A stretch of DNA of 64,000 nt from DATMER01 sp031390755. Its GTDB lineage: Bacteria > Acidobacteriota > Thermoanaerobaculia > Multivoradales > UBA5704. The stretch spans positions 124,001-188,000 of the forward strand of contig JANMTS010000035.1 of NCBI GenBank assembly GCA_031390755.1, in the 5' to 3' direction. Below are positions 25,271-33,825 of the stretch, one piece after another; positions within the stretch are counted from its first letter, which is position 1; every line of letters begins with the position of its first letter. The translations under genes and the position numbers were made by a program. The notes under the pieces were generated by a model. It had not been told where the DNA came from. It did not search any database and saw nothing but the letters and a program-made list of their open reading frames with translations.

Positions 25271-26329
25271 TCAAGAGGATGCGGCGGACCAGCGGGACAG
25301 GCCCGGTTCGAGCCCTCCCATCAGCTCGTCCATCGCCGGCTGCATGGATGCGACGAAACGCTCCGTCTCCTCGATCTGGCTCACGACGCTCCCCATGTAA
25401 GTCGCGATCTCGGTGGCGCTGAACTGCGACGCGCTCACCCGGCCGAGGATCACTTCGAATACGTCGAGGAAGGCGCCGAGTTGCGCGTCCACGCACTGGT
25501 CGCGCTTCTGGCACTCCAGCAGCAGCTCCCGCTGCTTCTCCAGGATGCCTGCGTGCCACTCGCGGGTGCGGGCCGTGGCGGGCTCCTTCTTGGCCAGCTG
25601 CTGGAGAACGACGATCTTCTCGTCGATCTCCTCCAGGCGCTCGTCCACCGAGGGGAGCGATGCCGGACCGGCCGGCTCGGCCTTCCCGCCCTTCTTCGTC
25701 ACCCGCTCCCAGCGGTTCGCCGCGAAACCGGCCGGAGGAGGGGGAGGCGGCGGAATCGCCCTGCCCGCCTGGCGCGCGGGATCCTCTTGAGGGGTGCCCC
25801 CGCCGGCGCGCAGGTTCGCGAGAATGTAGACGTAGACGAGCCGCTCGCGGACGAAATGGAGGTACGCCGCCAGCATGTAGTCCATCTGCTGGAGGACGCT
25901 GTCGTCGGTGACCGTCTCGGAATGCGCGCGGTCCTTCAGGACCCGGGAGACCTTGTCGCGCAGGTCGGCGAGCCGGCGGTAGACCTGCATGTAGTCCGGC
26001 AGCACGCCGCGGCGCACCCAGTTGCCGATCGGCGGCTCGTTGAGGGAGATCTCGACCTTCTGCCGCAGCGCCTCGCGCTCGGCCGCGGCCTTGGCCTCCT
26101 TCTCCCTCGCCTCTTCGGCCTCGATCTTCTTCTGGAGCGACTGGCCGGTGGAGGCGAAGATCGTCCAGCCGGTCGAGCCCAGTCCCCAGATGATCAGCGG
26201 CAGCGGGTTCCAGAAGGCGGCCGAGGCCGCGACGGCCACCGCGCCCGAGATGACATTGCCCGGCGAGGCGATCGCAAGCTTGAGGCTCTTGCGCCAGATC
26301 GACTTCGCGTCGAGGGTCTTTTGCGTCAT
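25271..26329 (-). CDS. Membrane protein with coiled coil, part of ABC operon
   Basis: A 352-residue protein. Two hydrophobic stretches near 20-60 (VISGAVAVAASAAFWNPLPL, IIWGLGSTGWTIFAS), then a charged coiled coil (QKKIEAEEAREKEAKAAAER), a helical middle, a run of nine prolines and a long second helical part (DERLEEIDEKIVVLQQL). No family recognised. Its ATG overlaps the stop of the ATPase gene (ATGA), so it is translationally coupled to the transporter. It could link the permease complex to the wall-bound binding protein; this is inferred from position only. The frame upstream of 26329 overlaps the ATPase gene and is not real. Confidence 0.75.
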   Translation of the reverse strand: MTQKTLDAKSIWRKSLKLAIASPGNVISGAVAVAASAAFWNPLPLIIWGLGSTGWTIFASTGQSLQKKIEAEEAREKEAKAAAEREALRQKVEISLNEPPIGNWVRRGVLPDYMQVYRRLADLRDKVSRVLKDRAHSETVTDDSVLQQMDYMLAAYLHFVRERLVYVYILANLRAGGGTPQEDPARQAGRAIPPPPPPPAGFAANRWERVTKKGGKAEPAGPASLPSVDERLEEIDEKIVVLQQLAKKEPATARTREWHAGILEKQRELLLECQKRDQCVDAQLGAFLDVFEVILGRVSASQFSATEIATYMGSVVSQIEETERFVASMQPAMDELMGGLEPGLSRWSAASS

Positions 26330-27156
26330 AGGGTGGGGAACTTCATGCGGATCTCCCGCAGGGTCTCCAGGAATTCGTTCGTGGTGGTGATTCCGTCCCG
26401 CCACGCGAGCCCGCGCTCGATGAGATTGTAACTCTCCCGGATCTTCGCCCCCGGAATGATCTTGCCTTCCGCGTCGCGGTCGCGCCCCATGAGCCAGATC
26501 GTGTCCGCCACCTCCAGCGCCGCGGTGATGTCGTGGGTGACCACGATGATCGTGTTCAGCTCGTGGATGCAGGCGACCTCGTTGAGCAGCTCGGCCACGC
26601 GGTCGATCGCCATCGGGTCGAGGCCGGAGAACGGCTCGTCGAGGAGCAGGAAGTGCTCGCTGCACATGAACTGCTGGGCGATGGCCACGCGCTGCCGCTG
26701 GCCGCCGGAGAGCTGCGCCGGATAGAGGCCGGAGCGGTCGGCGAGCCCGAAGCGGTCCAGGAAGCCCATGGCCTTCTCCACCGCCACCTTGTGGGAGAGC
26801 CCTGCGCGGCTGCCGGCCACCGCCAGGTTGCCGAGCACCGTCCGGTGCATGAACAGCGGGTAGTGCTGAGCCACCACGCCGACCATGCCGCGCTCCACCT
26901 CCTTGGCGTCCTCGCCGATCCGCACCGTGCCGGAGTCCGGCCTGTCGAGGCCGGCGAGCACCCGGAACAGGGTGGTCTTGCCGATCCCCGACGGTCCCAG
27001 CAGGCCGACCACCTGGCCGGCGATCGCGTCCGGACGGCGGAGATCCTTGATCTCCAGGTTCAGGTCGCGAAGGATGGGGTTGCCGCCCAGGGTGACGTTG
27101 ACGTTCTCCGCCTTGAGCAGGGTCGCGCCGTGGGTGTACGGAAACGGGGCGGCCAT
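26326..27156 (-). CDS. ABC transporter ATP-binding protein (NitT/TauT-like)
   Basis: A 276-residue ATPase: Walker A GPSGIGKTT, Q-loop VVAQHYPLF, signature LSGGQRQRVAIAQQ, Walker B FLLLDEPFSGLD, His switch VVTHD. The ATG at 27156 follows AGAGGTGA and lies 2 bp after the stop of the permease gene. The sequence is closest in style to the nitrate/sulfonate/taurine group (SsuB/TauB-like), matching the SsuC-like permease. An extra C-terminal part (KIIPGAKIRESYNLIERGLAWRDG) is long for the family. Works with 27159-27947 and the OmpA-fused binding protein. Confidence 0.92.
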   Translation of the reverse strand: MAAPFPYTHGATLLKAENVNVTLGGNPILRDLNLEIKDLRRPDAIAGQVVGLLGPSGIGKTTLFRVLAGLDRPDSGTVRIGEDAKEVERGMVGVVAQHYPLFMHRTVLGNLAVAGSRAGLSHKVAVEKAMGFLDRFGLADRSGLYPAQLSGGQRQRVAIAQQFMCSEHFLLLDEPFSGLDPMAIDRVAELLNEVACIHELNTIIVVTHDITAALEVADTIWLMGRDRDAEGKIIPGAKIRESYNLIERGLAWRDGITTTNEFLETLREIRMKFPTL

Positions 27157-27158
27157 GG

Positions 27159-27947
27159 TCACCTCTTCTCCAGGACGAGCCCGGCGTACGGGCACATCAG
27201 GCGCTGGACGGCGCCGAGGGCGTAGTCCTGGAACAGCCCCAGGAACAGGATGGTGAGCTGGATCGCGAACACCTCGGCGATGTGGAAGTGCTTGTTCTGG
27301 TTGAGCAGCATGGCGCCGATGCCGCCCTCGGAGCGCGAGATGCCCTCCACCATGGTGAGCATCATCCAGCCGATGGCCGCGTTCTGGCGCAGCACCTCGA
27401 TGGCCTTGTCCGCAGTGCCGAGGATCACCACCTCCCAGACCACCTGCCATTCGCTCATCTGGAGCGTGCGCGCGTGGTCGAAGCGCTCGCGCGGGATCTC
27501 CAGCACCACCGCCGCCATGGAGGTGATGAAGAAGACCGTCATGCCGAACACCAGGAGCGACAGCTTGAGCGGCCGGCCGCCGCCCACCATCAGGGTGAAC
27601 ACGAAGGTCAGCCCGATCAGGCCGAGGAACCGGCCCTTGGACACCGCCAGCGCCACCGGCCGGAAGAACGGCAGCACGGTGAGGTAGGAGAACGCCAGGG
27701 AGATCAGCGTGGTCAGCGCCAGCGCCTGGACGTTGAGCGTGAAGCTGGTCCACAGCTCGCGCGACAGCCCCTGGTTGAGCCAGAGGTTGCGGAACGCCTC
27801 CACCACCTCCATGGGCTGGGGCAGCACCTTGAACGGCGAGTTGATCCAGATGAGGATCAGGATGGACGCCTGGAAGGCGATGATGATCCGCAGCGCATTG
27901 GCCGAGATGGCGCGATTCGGGAGAAAGGCTTGGACGATCGTCTTCAC
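27159..27947 (-). CDS. ABC transporter permease (SsuC/TauC-like)
   Basis: A 262-residue inner-membrane protein with six or so spans and a variant EAA loop around DHARTLQMSEWQVVWEVVILGTADKAIEVLRQNAAIGWMMLTMVEG. It begins the four-gene operon read toward lower coordinates. The last cytoplasmic loop VEGISRSEGGIGAMLLNQN resembles the SsuC/TauC type. Divergent from the VWA gene, about 150 bp between, where the promoters should lie. Confidence 0.88.
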   Translation of the reverse strand: MKTIVQAFLPNRAISANALRIIIAFQASILILIWINSPFKVLPQPMEVVEAFRNLWLNQGLSRELWTSFTLNVQALALTTLISLAFSYLTVLPFFRPVALAVSKGRFLGLIGLTFVFTLMVGGGRPLKLSLLVFGMTVFFITSMAAVVLEIPRERFDHARTLQMSEWQVVWEVVILGTADKAIEVLRQNAAIGWMMLTMVEGISRSEGGIGAMLLNQNKHFHIAEVFAIQLTILFLGLFQDYALGAVQRLMCPYAGLVLEKR

Positions 27948-28097
27948 TTCATGGTTCCCTGAAAGAAGAAGGCTCAGCTCGAATCGCGGATTCTATCCCA
28001 TCGCGTCTAGAATGCCTCCGCGTCCCGTTTCGCGCCGGTCCGGGCACCTGTCCCTTCGAGGAACGCTTTGAATCACCACCGCTTCGAGGAGCACCGC

Positions 28098-29783
28098 ATG
28101 ACCGTTTCACGCCATCCGTCCCGTCTCCCGTCCCTGCTGCTCGCCGGATTCGGCCTCGCGGTAGTTTCTTTCGGTCCCTTCGGCCTCGATACCCTCCCCG
28201 CGCTCCACGCGCAGACGGCGGGCGAGCCGGTGAGCGACAGCATCGACGTCGAGATCCAGATCGTCCCCTTCTACGCGGTGGACGAGGAGGGCAAGCCGGT
28301 CTTCGACCTGAAGCAGGAGGAGGTCGAGATCCGTCTCGACGGCAAGCCCGTGCCGGTGGACACCTTCGACTCCTTCAACGAGGCGGAGCCGGAAGCGTCG
28401 GCGGCCGGACCGGCGGCGGCCCCGGCCGCGGATGCGAAAAGCGCGAAGAGCAAGAAACCGCGCCGCCACGTCGTGCTCTTCTTCGACATCGCCTTCTCCA
28501 CGCCGCGCGGCTTCGAGAGCGCCCAGGACTTCGCCGTCAAGATGATCGACGGGCTGCCGAAGGAGGATCTCCTCTATCTGGTGAGCCACGACTACACCTC
28601 CGGTCTGAAGCAGCAGCTCGGCCCGGTGGCCGCCTCGGCGTCCGGCAAGTCCAAGATGCTCGCCGCGCTCAAGGAGCTGAAGCCGGACATCGGCCAGATC
28701 ACGCCCGAATCCGAATTCAGCATGGAGATCGCCAGCCGCGGCAGCCGCACCCGCCGCAACGCGCCGTCGGGACAGAACATGGTGATCGACGAGCCGCTCC
28801 GGACGACCCAGCAGGCCCAGCTGGAGGGCACGGCGAGGAGCCTCGTCGAGGCGATGGAGGCGCTGTCCGCCCAGTTCCAGCGGATCCACGAGCCGAAGCT
28901 GATGGTGTTCCTCTCGCAGGGCATCGATCCCGTCCTCTACTGGCACGGCAGCGACCAGAAGCTCGCGGGCGTCACCGAGACCAACCTCATCGTGAGCGGT
29001 CAGAACTACACCGGCATCCACCAGCTCTTCGAGAAGCCGCTGAAGCAGCTCGCCGACAGCGGCGCCATGAGCCTCTTCGTGAACCTCGACGACCAGGCGA
29101 CGCGGCAGCGGATCGCCGACCCTTCCATGGAGCACATGGCGCGGGCGAGCGGCGGCCTCTACCTCGGGGGCGTGGACGCGGCGGTGGTGAGCGACCGGTT
29201 CAGCCGTTCGACCGCAGCCTTCTACGAGGCCGGCTTCTACCTGACCTCCGCCAACCGCAAGGCGTCCCGCGCCAAGATGGAGGTGGTGGTCAACCGCCCC
29301 GGCGTGCGGACGTGGTCGGCCGGAGCGCTCAAGACGCGGGAGACCTGGCGCGGGCTCTCCGAGGAGGCCCGGAAGCTGCTGGTTGTCGACCTGATCGAGG
29401 GGGAGGCGCGCTCGCGCAAGGCCGTGCGGCTGAGCCTGCAGAACCTGCCCGGCAACGTCCGCGGCGGCAAGACGGCCGCGGGCACGACCCTGCTCCAGTT
29501 CCAGGCCGGCTGGCCGCAGGAGCTGGCGGGCCGGAAGATCGATCTCTACAACGTCCTCCTCGAGCCCGCGCGCCGGGAAGGTCCGCCCCGGGTTCTCCGC
29601 TTCGACCGCGACGAGGGCGCGCGCCTCGACGCCGCCGGCAAGGGCAGCCGCCTCGTCGGGGATCTCGGAGAATTCCGGATGGAGCTGCCGGGAGCGTCGA
29701 CCTACATCTGGGGCATCGTGGCGATCGAGCCCGCGACCGGCCACGCCTGGTACCGGCGGTTCCAGCTCAAGGGTCAGCCGTAG
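28098..29783 (+). CDS. VWA domain protein of the acidobacterial VWFA-related type
   Basis: A 561-residue exported protein. Signal peptide LLLAGFGLAVVSFGPFG... LHAQT, a beta domain EIQIVPFYAVDEEGKPVFDLKQEEVEIRLDGKPV that is typical of the VWFA-related Acidobacterial domain, an Ala/Lys linker (about 105-125), then the VWA fold starting RHVVLFFDIAFSTPRGFES, where the usual DxSxS motif reads DIAFS. The C-terminal part is beta-rich. The ATG at 28098 follows GAGGAGC; an upstream TTG at 28068 is less likely. The last 40 bp of the gene are duplicated at 30856-30894. Confidence 0.85.
   Translation: MTVSRHPSRLPSLLLAGFGLAVVSFGPFGLDTLPALHAQTAGEPVSDSIDVEIQIVPFYAVDEEGKPVFDLKQEEVEIRLDGKPVPVDTFDSFNEAEPEASAAGPAAAPAADAKSAKSKKPRRHVVLFFDIAFSTPRGFESAQDFAVKMIDGLPKEDLLYLVSHDYTSGLKQQLGPVAASASGKSKMLAALKELKPDIGQITPESEFSMEIASRGSRTRRNAPSGQNMVIDEPLRTTQQAQLEGTARSLVEAMEALSAQFQRIHEPKLMVFLSQGIDPVLYWHGSDQKLAGVTETNLIVSGQNYTGIHQLFEKPLKQLADSGAMSLFVNLDDQATRQRIADPSMEHMARASGGLYLGGVDAAVVSDRFSRSTAAFYEAGFYLTSANRKASRAKMEVVVNRPGVRTWSAGALKTRETWRGLSEEARKLLVVDLIEGEARSRKAVRLSLQNLPGNVRGGKTAAGTTLLQFQAGWPQELAGRKIDLYNVLLEPARREGPPRVLRFDRDEGARLDAAGKGSRLVGDLGEFRMELPGASTYIWGIVAIEPATGHAWYRRFQLKGQP
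29740..29779 (+). repeat. Direct repeat: 3' end of VWA gene (copy 1)
   Basis: GCCACGCCTGGTACCGG and the following TTCCAGCTCAAGGGTCAGCC recur at 30856-30894 with two bases missing and one or two substitutions. The copies bracket the hypothetical gene pair 29862-30853. Confidence 0.8.
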
Positions 29784-29861
29784 GCCGGGGCGCCGCAAGG
29801 GGCCGGCCCAACCGGTCGGCGAGCGCTGGAGCGAACCTGGCCGGATATACTTCCGGCGGCC

Positions 29862-30662
29862 ATGAACAATCCTTATCTCGACCTGACGGAAGATTTCAAT
29901 CGCGGCCGCCTCCGGGCCTTGCTCAGCTCAGGGCAGGCCGTCGTGGTCCACCGCCTGGCCATCATGAGCAAGGATGGCGATTGGATTCTTCGCGAGGACT
30001 CCGAAGCTCTCAGCCATACCCTGAGCACTCTGTCGGCTCAAGGTGGACGATACCGATTCGGCGCGCCCCTGGATCTACGCTGGATGCGCGGCGGCTGGAG
30101 CGCCCACTTTGAGCTTCGGCGTGAATCCCTGCGGCTGCGAACCGATTTCGTTACCCGGCCTCCCCGGATCTCGCTCGATTGGCTCGCCCGAATGTGGCGC
30201 GACGCGGACGGTTCGAACAACCCGGTTGTCGATCCGGAGCCGCTCGCCGCCATGAAGCTGACCAATCGCGACAAGGACTATGCCGTCGTCGGCGAGCTCG
30301 CCCGGCTGATGACCGACCCACGCGCCCAGATCCTCTACTCCCGCAGCTCTCGCGACCTGACCGAGCTTGCGGCCACTCATCCAGTCTTGCTGGCAGAATC
30401 CGTGCGGGAGAGGCCTCTGCTCGCCCAGGTCGCGGAGGGCCGTGACCCCCTGGAGGAGGCACTGGACCGCGAGCGCCGGACCTTGATGAGGACCAATGAG
30501 GAACGGCTGGCCCTTTACCTGACCGCCGCCCAACCCTGGGCTGACATCTGGCCAGACGTTCAGCGGCAGATCGAGGGCCTCTCGCTCCTGGAGGCCCACG
30601 AGGTGGTGGCCGCGCGCGCGGCGGAAATTCTCCCCTTCGATCCCCGGCAAGGAGAGCCCTGA
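29862..30662 (+). CDS. Hypothetical protein, first of a coupled pair
   Basis: A 266-residue soluble protein starting MNNPYLDLTEDFNRGRLRALLSSGQAVVVHRLAIMSKDGDWILRED. A second stretch, RFGAPLDLRWMRGGWSAHFE and LRLRTDFVTRPPRISL, is strongly patterned and may be a catalytic core of nucleotidyltransferase-like type, but I cannot name the family. The C-terminal half is helical. The next gene overlaps its stop by one base, the arrangement of toxin-antitoxin or nuclease-immunity pairs. The pair is bracketed by duplicated VWA 3' sequence and lies in no larger operon. Confidence 0.65.
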   Translation: MNNPYLDLTEDFNRGRLRALLSSGQAVVVHRLAIMSKDGDWILREDSEALSHTLSTLSAQGGRYRFGAPLDLRWMRGGWSAHFELRRESLRLRTDFVTRPPRISLDWLARMWRDADGSNNPVVDPEPLAAMKLTNRDKDYAVVGELARLMTDPRAQILYSRSSRDLTELAATHPVLLAESVRERPLLAQVAEGRDPLEEALDRERRTLMRTNEERLALYLTAAQPWADIWPDVQRQIEGLSLLEAHEVVAARAAEILPFDPRQGEP

Positions 30663-30853
30663 TGGAGATGCGAGACGAATTCCTGAGCGAAGAAGACCTG
30701 GATCTCAAGAACCTCACTCAGGACGAGCTGATCGCCTACTGGAATCTCTGGCTTGCTCAGGCACAGAGCACAAACGACCTTGACGAGGCGCTTTATTCTC
30801 ATGGCGTCTTCGAGCGGGATCCTACGATTTCAGCGCCTTCGACCAGGCCCTAG
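30662..30853 (+). CDS. Small hypothetical protein, second of a coupled pair
   Basis: 63 residues: MEMRDEFLSEEDLDLKNLTQ, then DELIAYWNLWLAQAQSTNDLDEALYSHGVF, and a tail ERDPTISAPSTRP that looks unlike the acidic, ordered body. The ATG overlaps the stop of the preceding gene by one base. The odd tail ends where the VWA duplication begins, so the natural C-terminus may have been replaced on insertion. Antitoxin or accessory role is only a guess. Confidence 0.6.
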   Translation: MEMRDEFLSEEDLDLKNLTQDELIAYWNLWLAQAQSTNDLDEALYSHGVFERDPTISAPSTRP

Positions 30854-30855
30854 GA

Positions 30856-30894
30856 GCCACGCCTGGTACCGGATTCCAGCTCAAGGATCAGCCT
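30856..30894 (+). repeat. Direct repeat: 3' end of VWA gene (copy 2)
   Basis: Second copy of 29740-29779, no longer in any reading frame. Downstream to 31048 no gene is seen. Confidence 0.8.
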
Positions 30895-31048
30895 TGGGCT
30901 TGTCGCCGTCGTCCATGTGCAGCCGATGCAAAGTGCCGACCGAGCCGGACGGCGAAGGCCCTCCGGCTCAGCAGGGGCTGGCTTCGATGCTCGTACATGA
31001 GGGCCATGAGCCTATCGCCCATCCTCGAACGCCCGGTCAGCCCGGAGA

Positions 31049-31357
31049 TCAGTTCGCCGCGAGCCAGGGGAAGGCCTGCTCGCAGCCGGCCTCCGCAGTG
31101 GCCACGGAGAGGTTCGCCGACAGGTTGAGGTCGGCCTTCTCGCTCCGCTGTCCCTGGAGCCACTTGCCGCAGATGGTGAGCCCGCAGGCATCGCCGGGAA
31201 CCGGAATGCCGGTGCAGCAGTAGGTGGAAGGAGGAACTCCTGGCTGGTTGCAGATGCTCTGGCAGGGGATGCAACAGGCCGACGCCGCGGGAGCCATCAG
31301 GAGCATCGAGCCCAACACCACGAATCCGGCCACCATCGCTTTCACGATCCGATTCAT
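31049..31357 (-). CDS. Exported Cys-rich small protein
   Basis: A 102-residue protein with a signal peptide (MNRIVKAMVAGFVVLGSMLLMAPAASA), then CCIPCQSICNQPGVPPSTYCCTGIPVPGDACGLTICGKW, a dense run of about nine cysteines fit for disulfides or metal, and a helical tail. A GGAGGAGG site precedes the ATG at 31357; the open frame upstream to 31642 is not coding. Not recognised. Confidence 0.7.
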   Translation of the reverse strand: MNRIVKAMVAGFVVLGSMLLMAPAASACCIPCQSICNQPGVPPSTYCCTGIPVPGDACGLTICGKWLQGQRSEKADLNLSANLSVATAEAGCEQAFPWLAAN

Positions 31358-31439
31358 GCAGCCTCCTCCTCCCCAGCAGGGAGATCTGGCCGAAGCCGGC
31401 CGTTGGTTGAACGCTGCATTATAGAGGATGGGCAATTCC

Positions 31440-31762
31440 TCGCCGGGCCAGGGGGGAAGCCCGCCCACAATCCCACCCGGCACCAGTGCCTCCGCAAGCG
31501 CCGAAGGCGCGGCGGCCCCGCCCCGAAGGGGCGGCGGGATAAAGCCCGGTGCTTTAGCGCCGGGTTTGTCCAGCCCGCCCACCCTCAAGTCCCGAAGGGA
31601 CGCAGGGATCAACACCCACTCGCCATCACCAACGGTTGGCATCCCGCCGTCCCTTCGGGACTTGGGGGGTGGTGGCGCATCTCCTTTCCTGGCATTGAAA
31701 TGCCAGGCTTTATCCCGATGCCCCTTCGGGGCGCAAGGGGCCCAGGACGCCGCGGGGACAAC
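31440..31762. repeat. Cluster of short REP-like palindromes
   Basis: The 408-bp gap 31358-31765 holds several different palindromes: CGCCCC-GAA-GGGGCG (near 31520), CCCGGTGC-TTTA-GCGCCGGG (31545-31564), GTCCCGAAGGGAC (near 31587) and its partner GTCCCTTCGGGAC (near 31650), GGCATTGAAATGCC (near 31692) and GCCCCTTCGGGGC (near 31722). This mix is known from REP/TnpA-REP-type intergenic clusters in environmental genomes. No gene seen. Confidence 0.6.
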
Positions 31763-31765
31763 GGA

Positions 31766-32725
31766 TTAAGCGACCCGCAGCACGGTTTTGCCGTTCGCGT
31801 GGCCGGTCTCGCTCGCCTGGTGGGCCTGACGGATTTCTTCCAGGGGAAGGATCGCCTGGATGACCGGCCGCAGCCTGCCCAGGCGCGTCCAGTTGCCGAG
31901 GAGCTCCAAGTCCGCGACGTTGGCCTTGACCCGGACGAAGCGCGCCCGGCGATCCTCACCGGCCAGACCCCGGAAGCGCGTCGCCAGGACGTCGAAGAAC
32001 GTCCTCGGTCCGGCCTCGGTGGTGACGAAGATGCCGTTCTCGGCCAGGAGGGGGGCGCAGCGCTCGTAGGACGACGTTCCCGCGGCGTCGAAGACCACCT
32101 CGTAGGTGGAGTCGTCGGCCGTGAAGTCCTCGACCTGGTAGTTGAAGACCCGGCCGGCGCCGAGACCGCGGACCAGCCCGCCGCCCTGGCCGCTGGCGAC
32201 TCCGGCCGTCCGGGCGCCCAGGATGCGGGCGATCTGCAGCGCGAAGTGGCCGACGCCGCCGGCCGCGCCGTTGATCAAGACGCTCTCGCCGTCCGCCAGC
32301 TCGCCCTGATCGCGGAGGGCCTGCAGCGCGGTGAGCCCGGCCATGGGCAGGGCCGCCGCGTCTTCCATGGAGACACCCTCCGGGATGGAGGCGAGGGTCA
32401 ATTCGGAGGCGAGGGCCAACTCGGCGCAGGCGCCGCCGAGGCGCGCTCCGGTCTGGCCGAACACGGGGTCGCCGGGCTCGAAACGAGTGACCTCCGGACC
32501 GACCGCCGCCACCTCGCCCGCGAGGTCGAAGCCGGGGATCAGGGGAAACCGGGCCGGCAGGACGAATCGAAGACTGCCGTTGCGGATCTTCCAGTCGAGA
32601 GGGTTGACGCTGGTCGCCCGGACACGCACGAGCACCTGCCCGGTTCCGGGAGGCTCGGGCTCCGCCACATCCCGGACATGAAGCCGATCCACTCCCCCAT
32701 AGCCGTCCACGACCGCCGCGCGCAT
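31766..32725 (-). CDS. NADP-dependent MDR (quinone oxidoreductase-like)
   Basis: A 319-residue medium-chain dehydrogenase without zinc: start MRAAVVDGYGGVDRLHVRDV, VRVRATSVNPLDWKIRNG, PGFDLAGEVAAVG, and the cofactor loop INGAAGGVGHFALQIAR (AAxGGVG, for NADP). The closing RPVIQAILPLEEIRQAHQASE, GHANGKTVL matches the quinone oxidoreductase branch. It should reduce quinones or enones. The region upstream of its start holds array 3 (32788-32925). Confidence 0.92.
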   Translation of the reverse strand: MRAAVVDGYGGVDRLHVRDVAEPEPPGTGQVLVRVRATSVNPLDWKIRNGSLRFVLPARFPLIPGFDLAGEVAAVGPEVTRFEPGDPVFGQTGARLGGACAELALASELTLASIPEGVSMEDAAALPMAGLTALQALRDQGELADGESVLINGAAGGVGHFALQIARILGARTAGVASGQGGGLVRGLGAGRVFNYQVEDFTADDSTYEVVFDAAGTSSYERCAPLLAENGIFVTTEAGPRTFFDVLATRFRGLAGEDRRARFVRVKANVADLELLGNWTRLGRLRPVIQAILPLEEIRQAHQASETGHANGKTVLRVA

Positions 32726-32787
32726 GCCGATAATCCTATCCCATCCCTGTTTCCAGACGTTTGCCGGCCCTCACCCCCGCCTTTCCC

Positions 32788-32925
32788 AGCCGCACACCGG
32801 GCAACGGCTCCCCAGCTTGGGGATGAGTCGTTCGTGCCGCGGGACGCATCGTCCACAGCTCGGGAGGAACGATCCCCGCAGCTCCGGACGGCCTGCAAAC
32901 AGCTTGGGGACGGCGGCGGGACGGC
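32788..32925. repeat. ~21-bp-period degenerate array (array 3)
   Basis: Between the MDR start (32725) and the PilZ gene end (32959), motifs of the form CAGCTTGGGGA / CAGCTCGGGAG / CAGCTCCGGAC recur at about 32814, 32835 (GCCGCGGGAC), 32856, 32880 and 32901, spacing 21-24 bp. CCCCAGCTTGGGG is itself a palindrome. Shorter and less clear than arrays 1 and 2. Confidence 0.4.
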
Positions 32926-32958
32926 AGGCAGAGTCCGCGCGGGTCGACGCGCGATCCG

Positions 32959-33780
32959 CTACCGGTGCACGAAGACCTGGAGCTTCTCCACCACGTGCGA
33001 CAGGTCGAGCAGCTCGACTCCCATGCCGGCCAGGAGGTTGTGGCTGCCGAAGTCCGTCGAGGGCTCAAAGCGCTGGACGACCCGGGCCTGCACCAGCACT
33101 GGCTTGGCGCCCGGGAAGGGCGGGTACAGCTCCACGTAGACGACTTCCTGGATGCGGGCGGGAAAGCGGGTGTTCACGAAGAGACCGCCGTTGACGATGT
33201 CGCGCAGGAAGACCTCGACGAACTCCGCGGGGCTCAGGAAGTGGACCGAGAACGTGCCGGAGGGCGGCTCGATCGGACGGGCAACCGGCGGTGGAACCGG
33301 AGGAGGAGGAGGCGCCGGCGGGCGCTCCGGCTGCGGCAGTGCGGCCGTGGGCGGCCGGGAGGCCGAGAGATTCGGGTGCTGGGACGGCGGCGGCACGGCG
33401 GGCCGCGGCGAGACCGGCGACGGCACGTGCGACGGATGCGAGGCCGGCAGGCTCTCGCCGTCGTACGCGCCGGGGATCAGCTCGCGCACCAGCTCGTCGA
33501 CGTTCACGAAGCGGACGCCCATCCCCGGCTGGCTCAGGTGGACCAGCTCGCCGCGGACCTTCCGCGCGTGAACGACCATGCCCTCGACCACGAAGCCGCG
33601 CTCCCCTTCCAGCACCTCGATCCGCAGCCGGGTGTGCGGCGGAAACGGGCTCCGCGTCGCGATGAACATGCCGGTCAGCGAAATATTCGTGGTATAGCCC
33701 GGGTTCATGTGAGACTCGCCACGCTTCCAGAACTGGACCTGGACGCGGCGGGGACGGCGGTTGCTGATCCGATCGCTCAT
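32959..33780 (-). CDS. Protein with two PilZ domains
   Basis: 273 residues. PilZ 1 at about 5-100: RRPRRVQVQFWK, TTNISLTGMFIATRSPFPPHTRLRIEV, QPGMGVRFV. A long Pro/Ser linker (about 115-170) leads to PilZ 2 (SVHFLSPAEFVEVFLRDIVNGGLFVNTR... GVELLDL). The first domain has the RxxxR-like run RNRRPRR and the (D/N)xSxxG-like NISLTG box needed for cyclic-di-GMP; the second has IVNGGLFV, a looser match. Probably a c-di-GMP responsive regulator of motility or surface traits. The frame continues upstream to 34758 opposite two real genes; the ATG at 33780 is the start. Confidence 0.85.
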   Translation of the reverse strand: MSDRISNRRPRRVQVQFWKRGESHMNPGYTTNISLTGMFIATRSPFPPHTRLRIEVLEGERGFVVEGMVVHARKVRGELVHLSQPGMGVRFVNVDELVRELIPGAYDGESLPASHPSHVPSPVSPRPAVPPPSQHPNLSASRPPTAALPQPERPPAPPPPPVPPPVARPIEPPSGTFSVHFLSPAEFVEVFLRDIVNGGLFVNTRFPARIQEVVYVELYPPFPGAKPVLVQARVVQRFEPSTDFGSHNLLAGMGVELLDLSHVVEKLQVFVHR

Positions 33781-33825
33781 CGTGCAATATCTTATCTGCA
33801 ATCTTCGAGGAACCTTTCCGACGCC

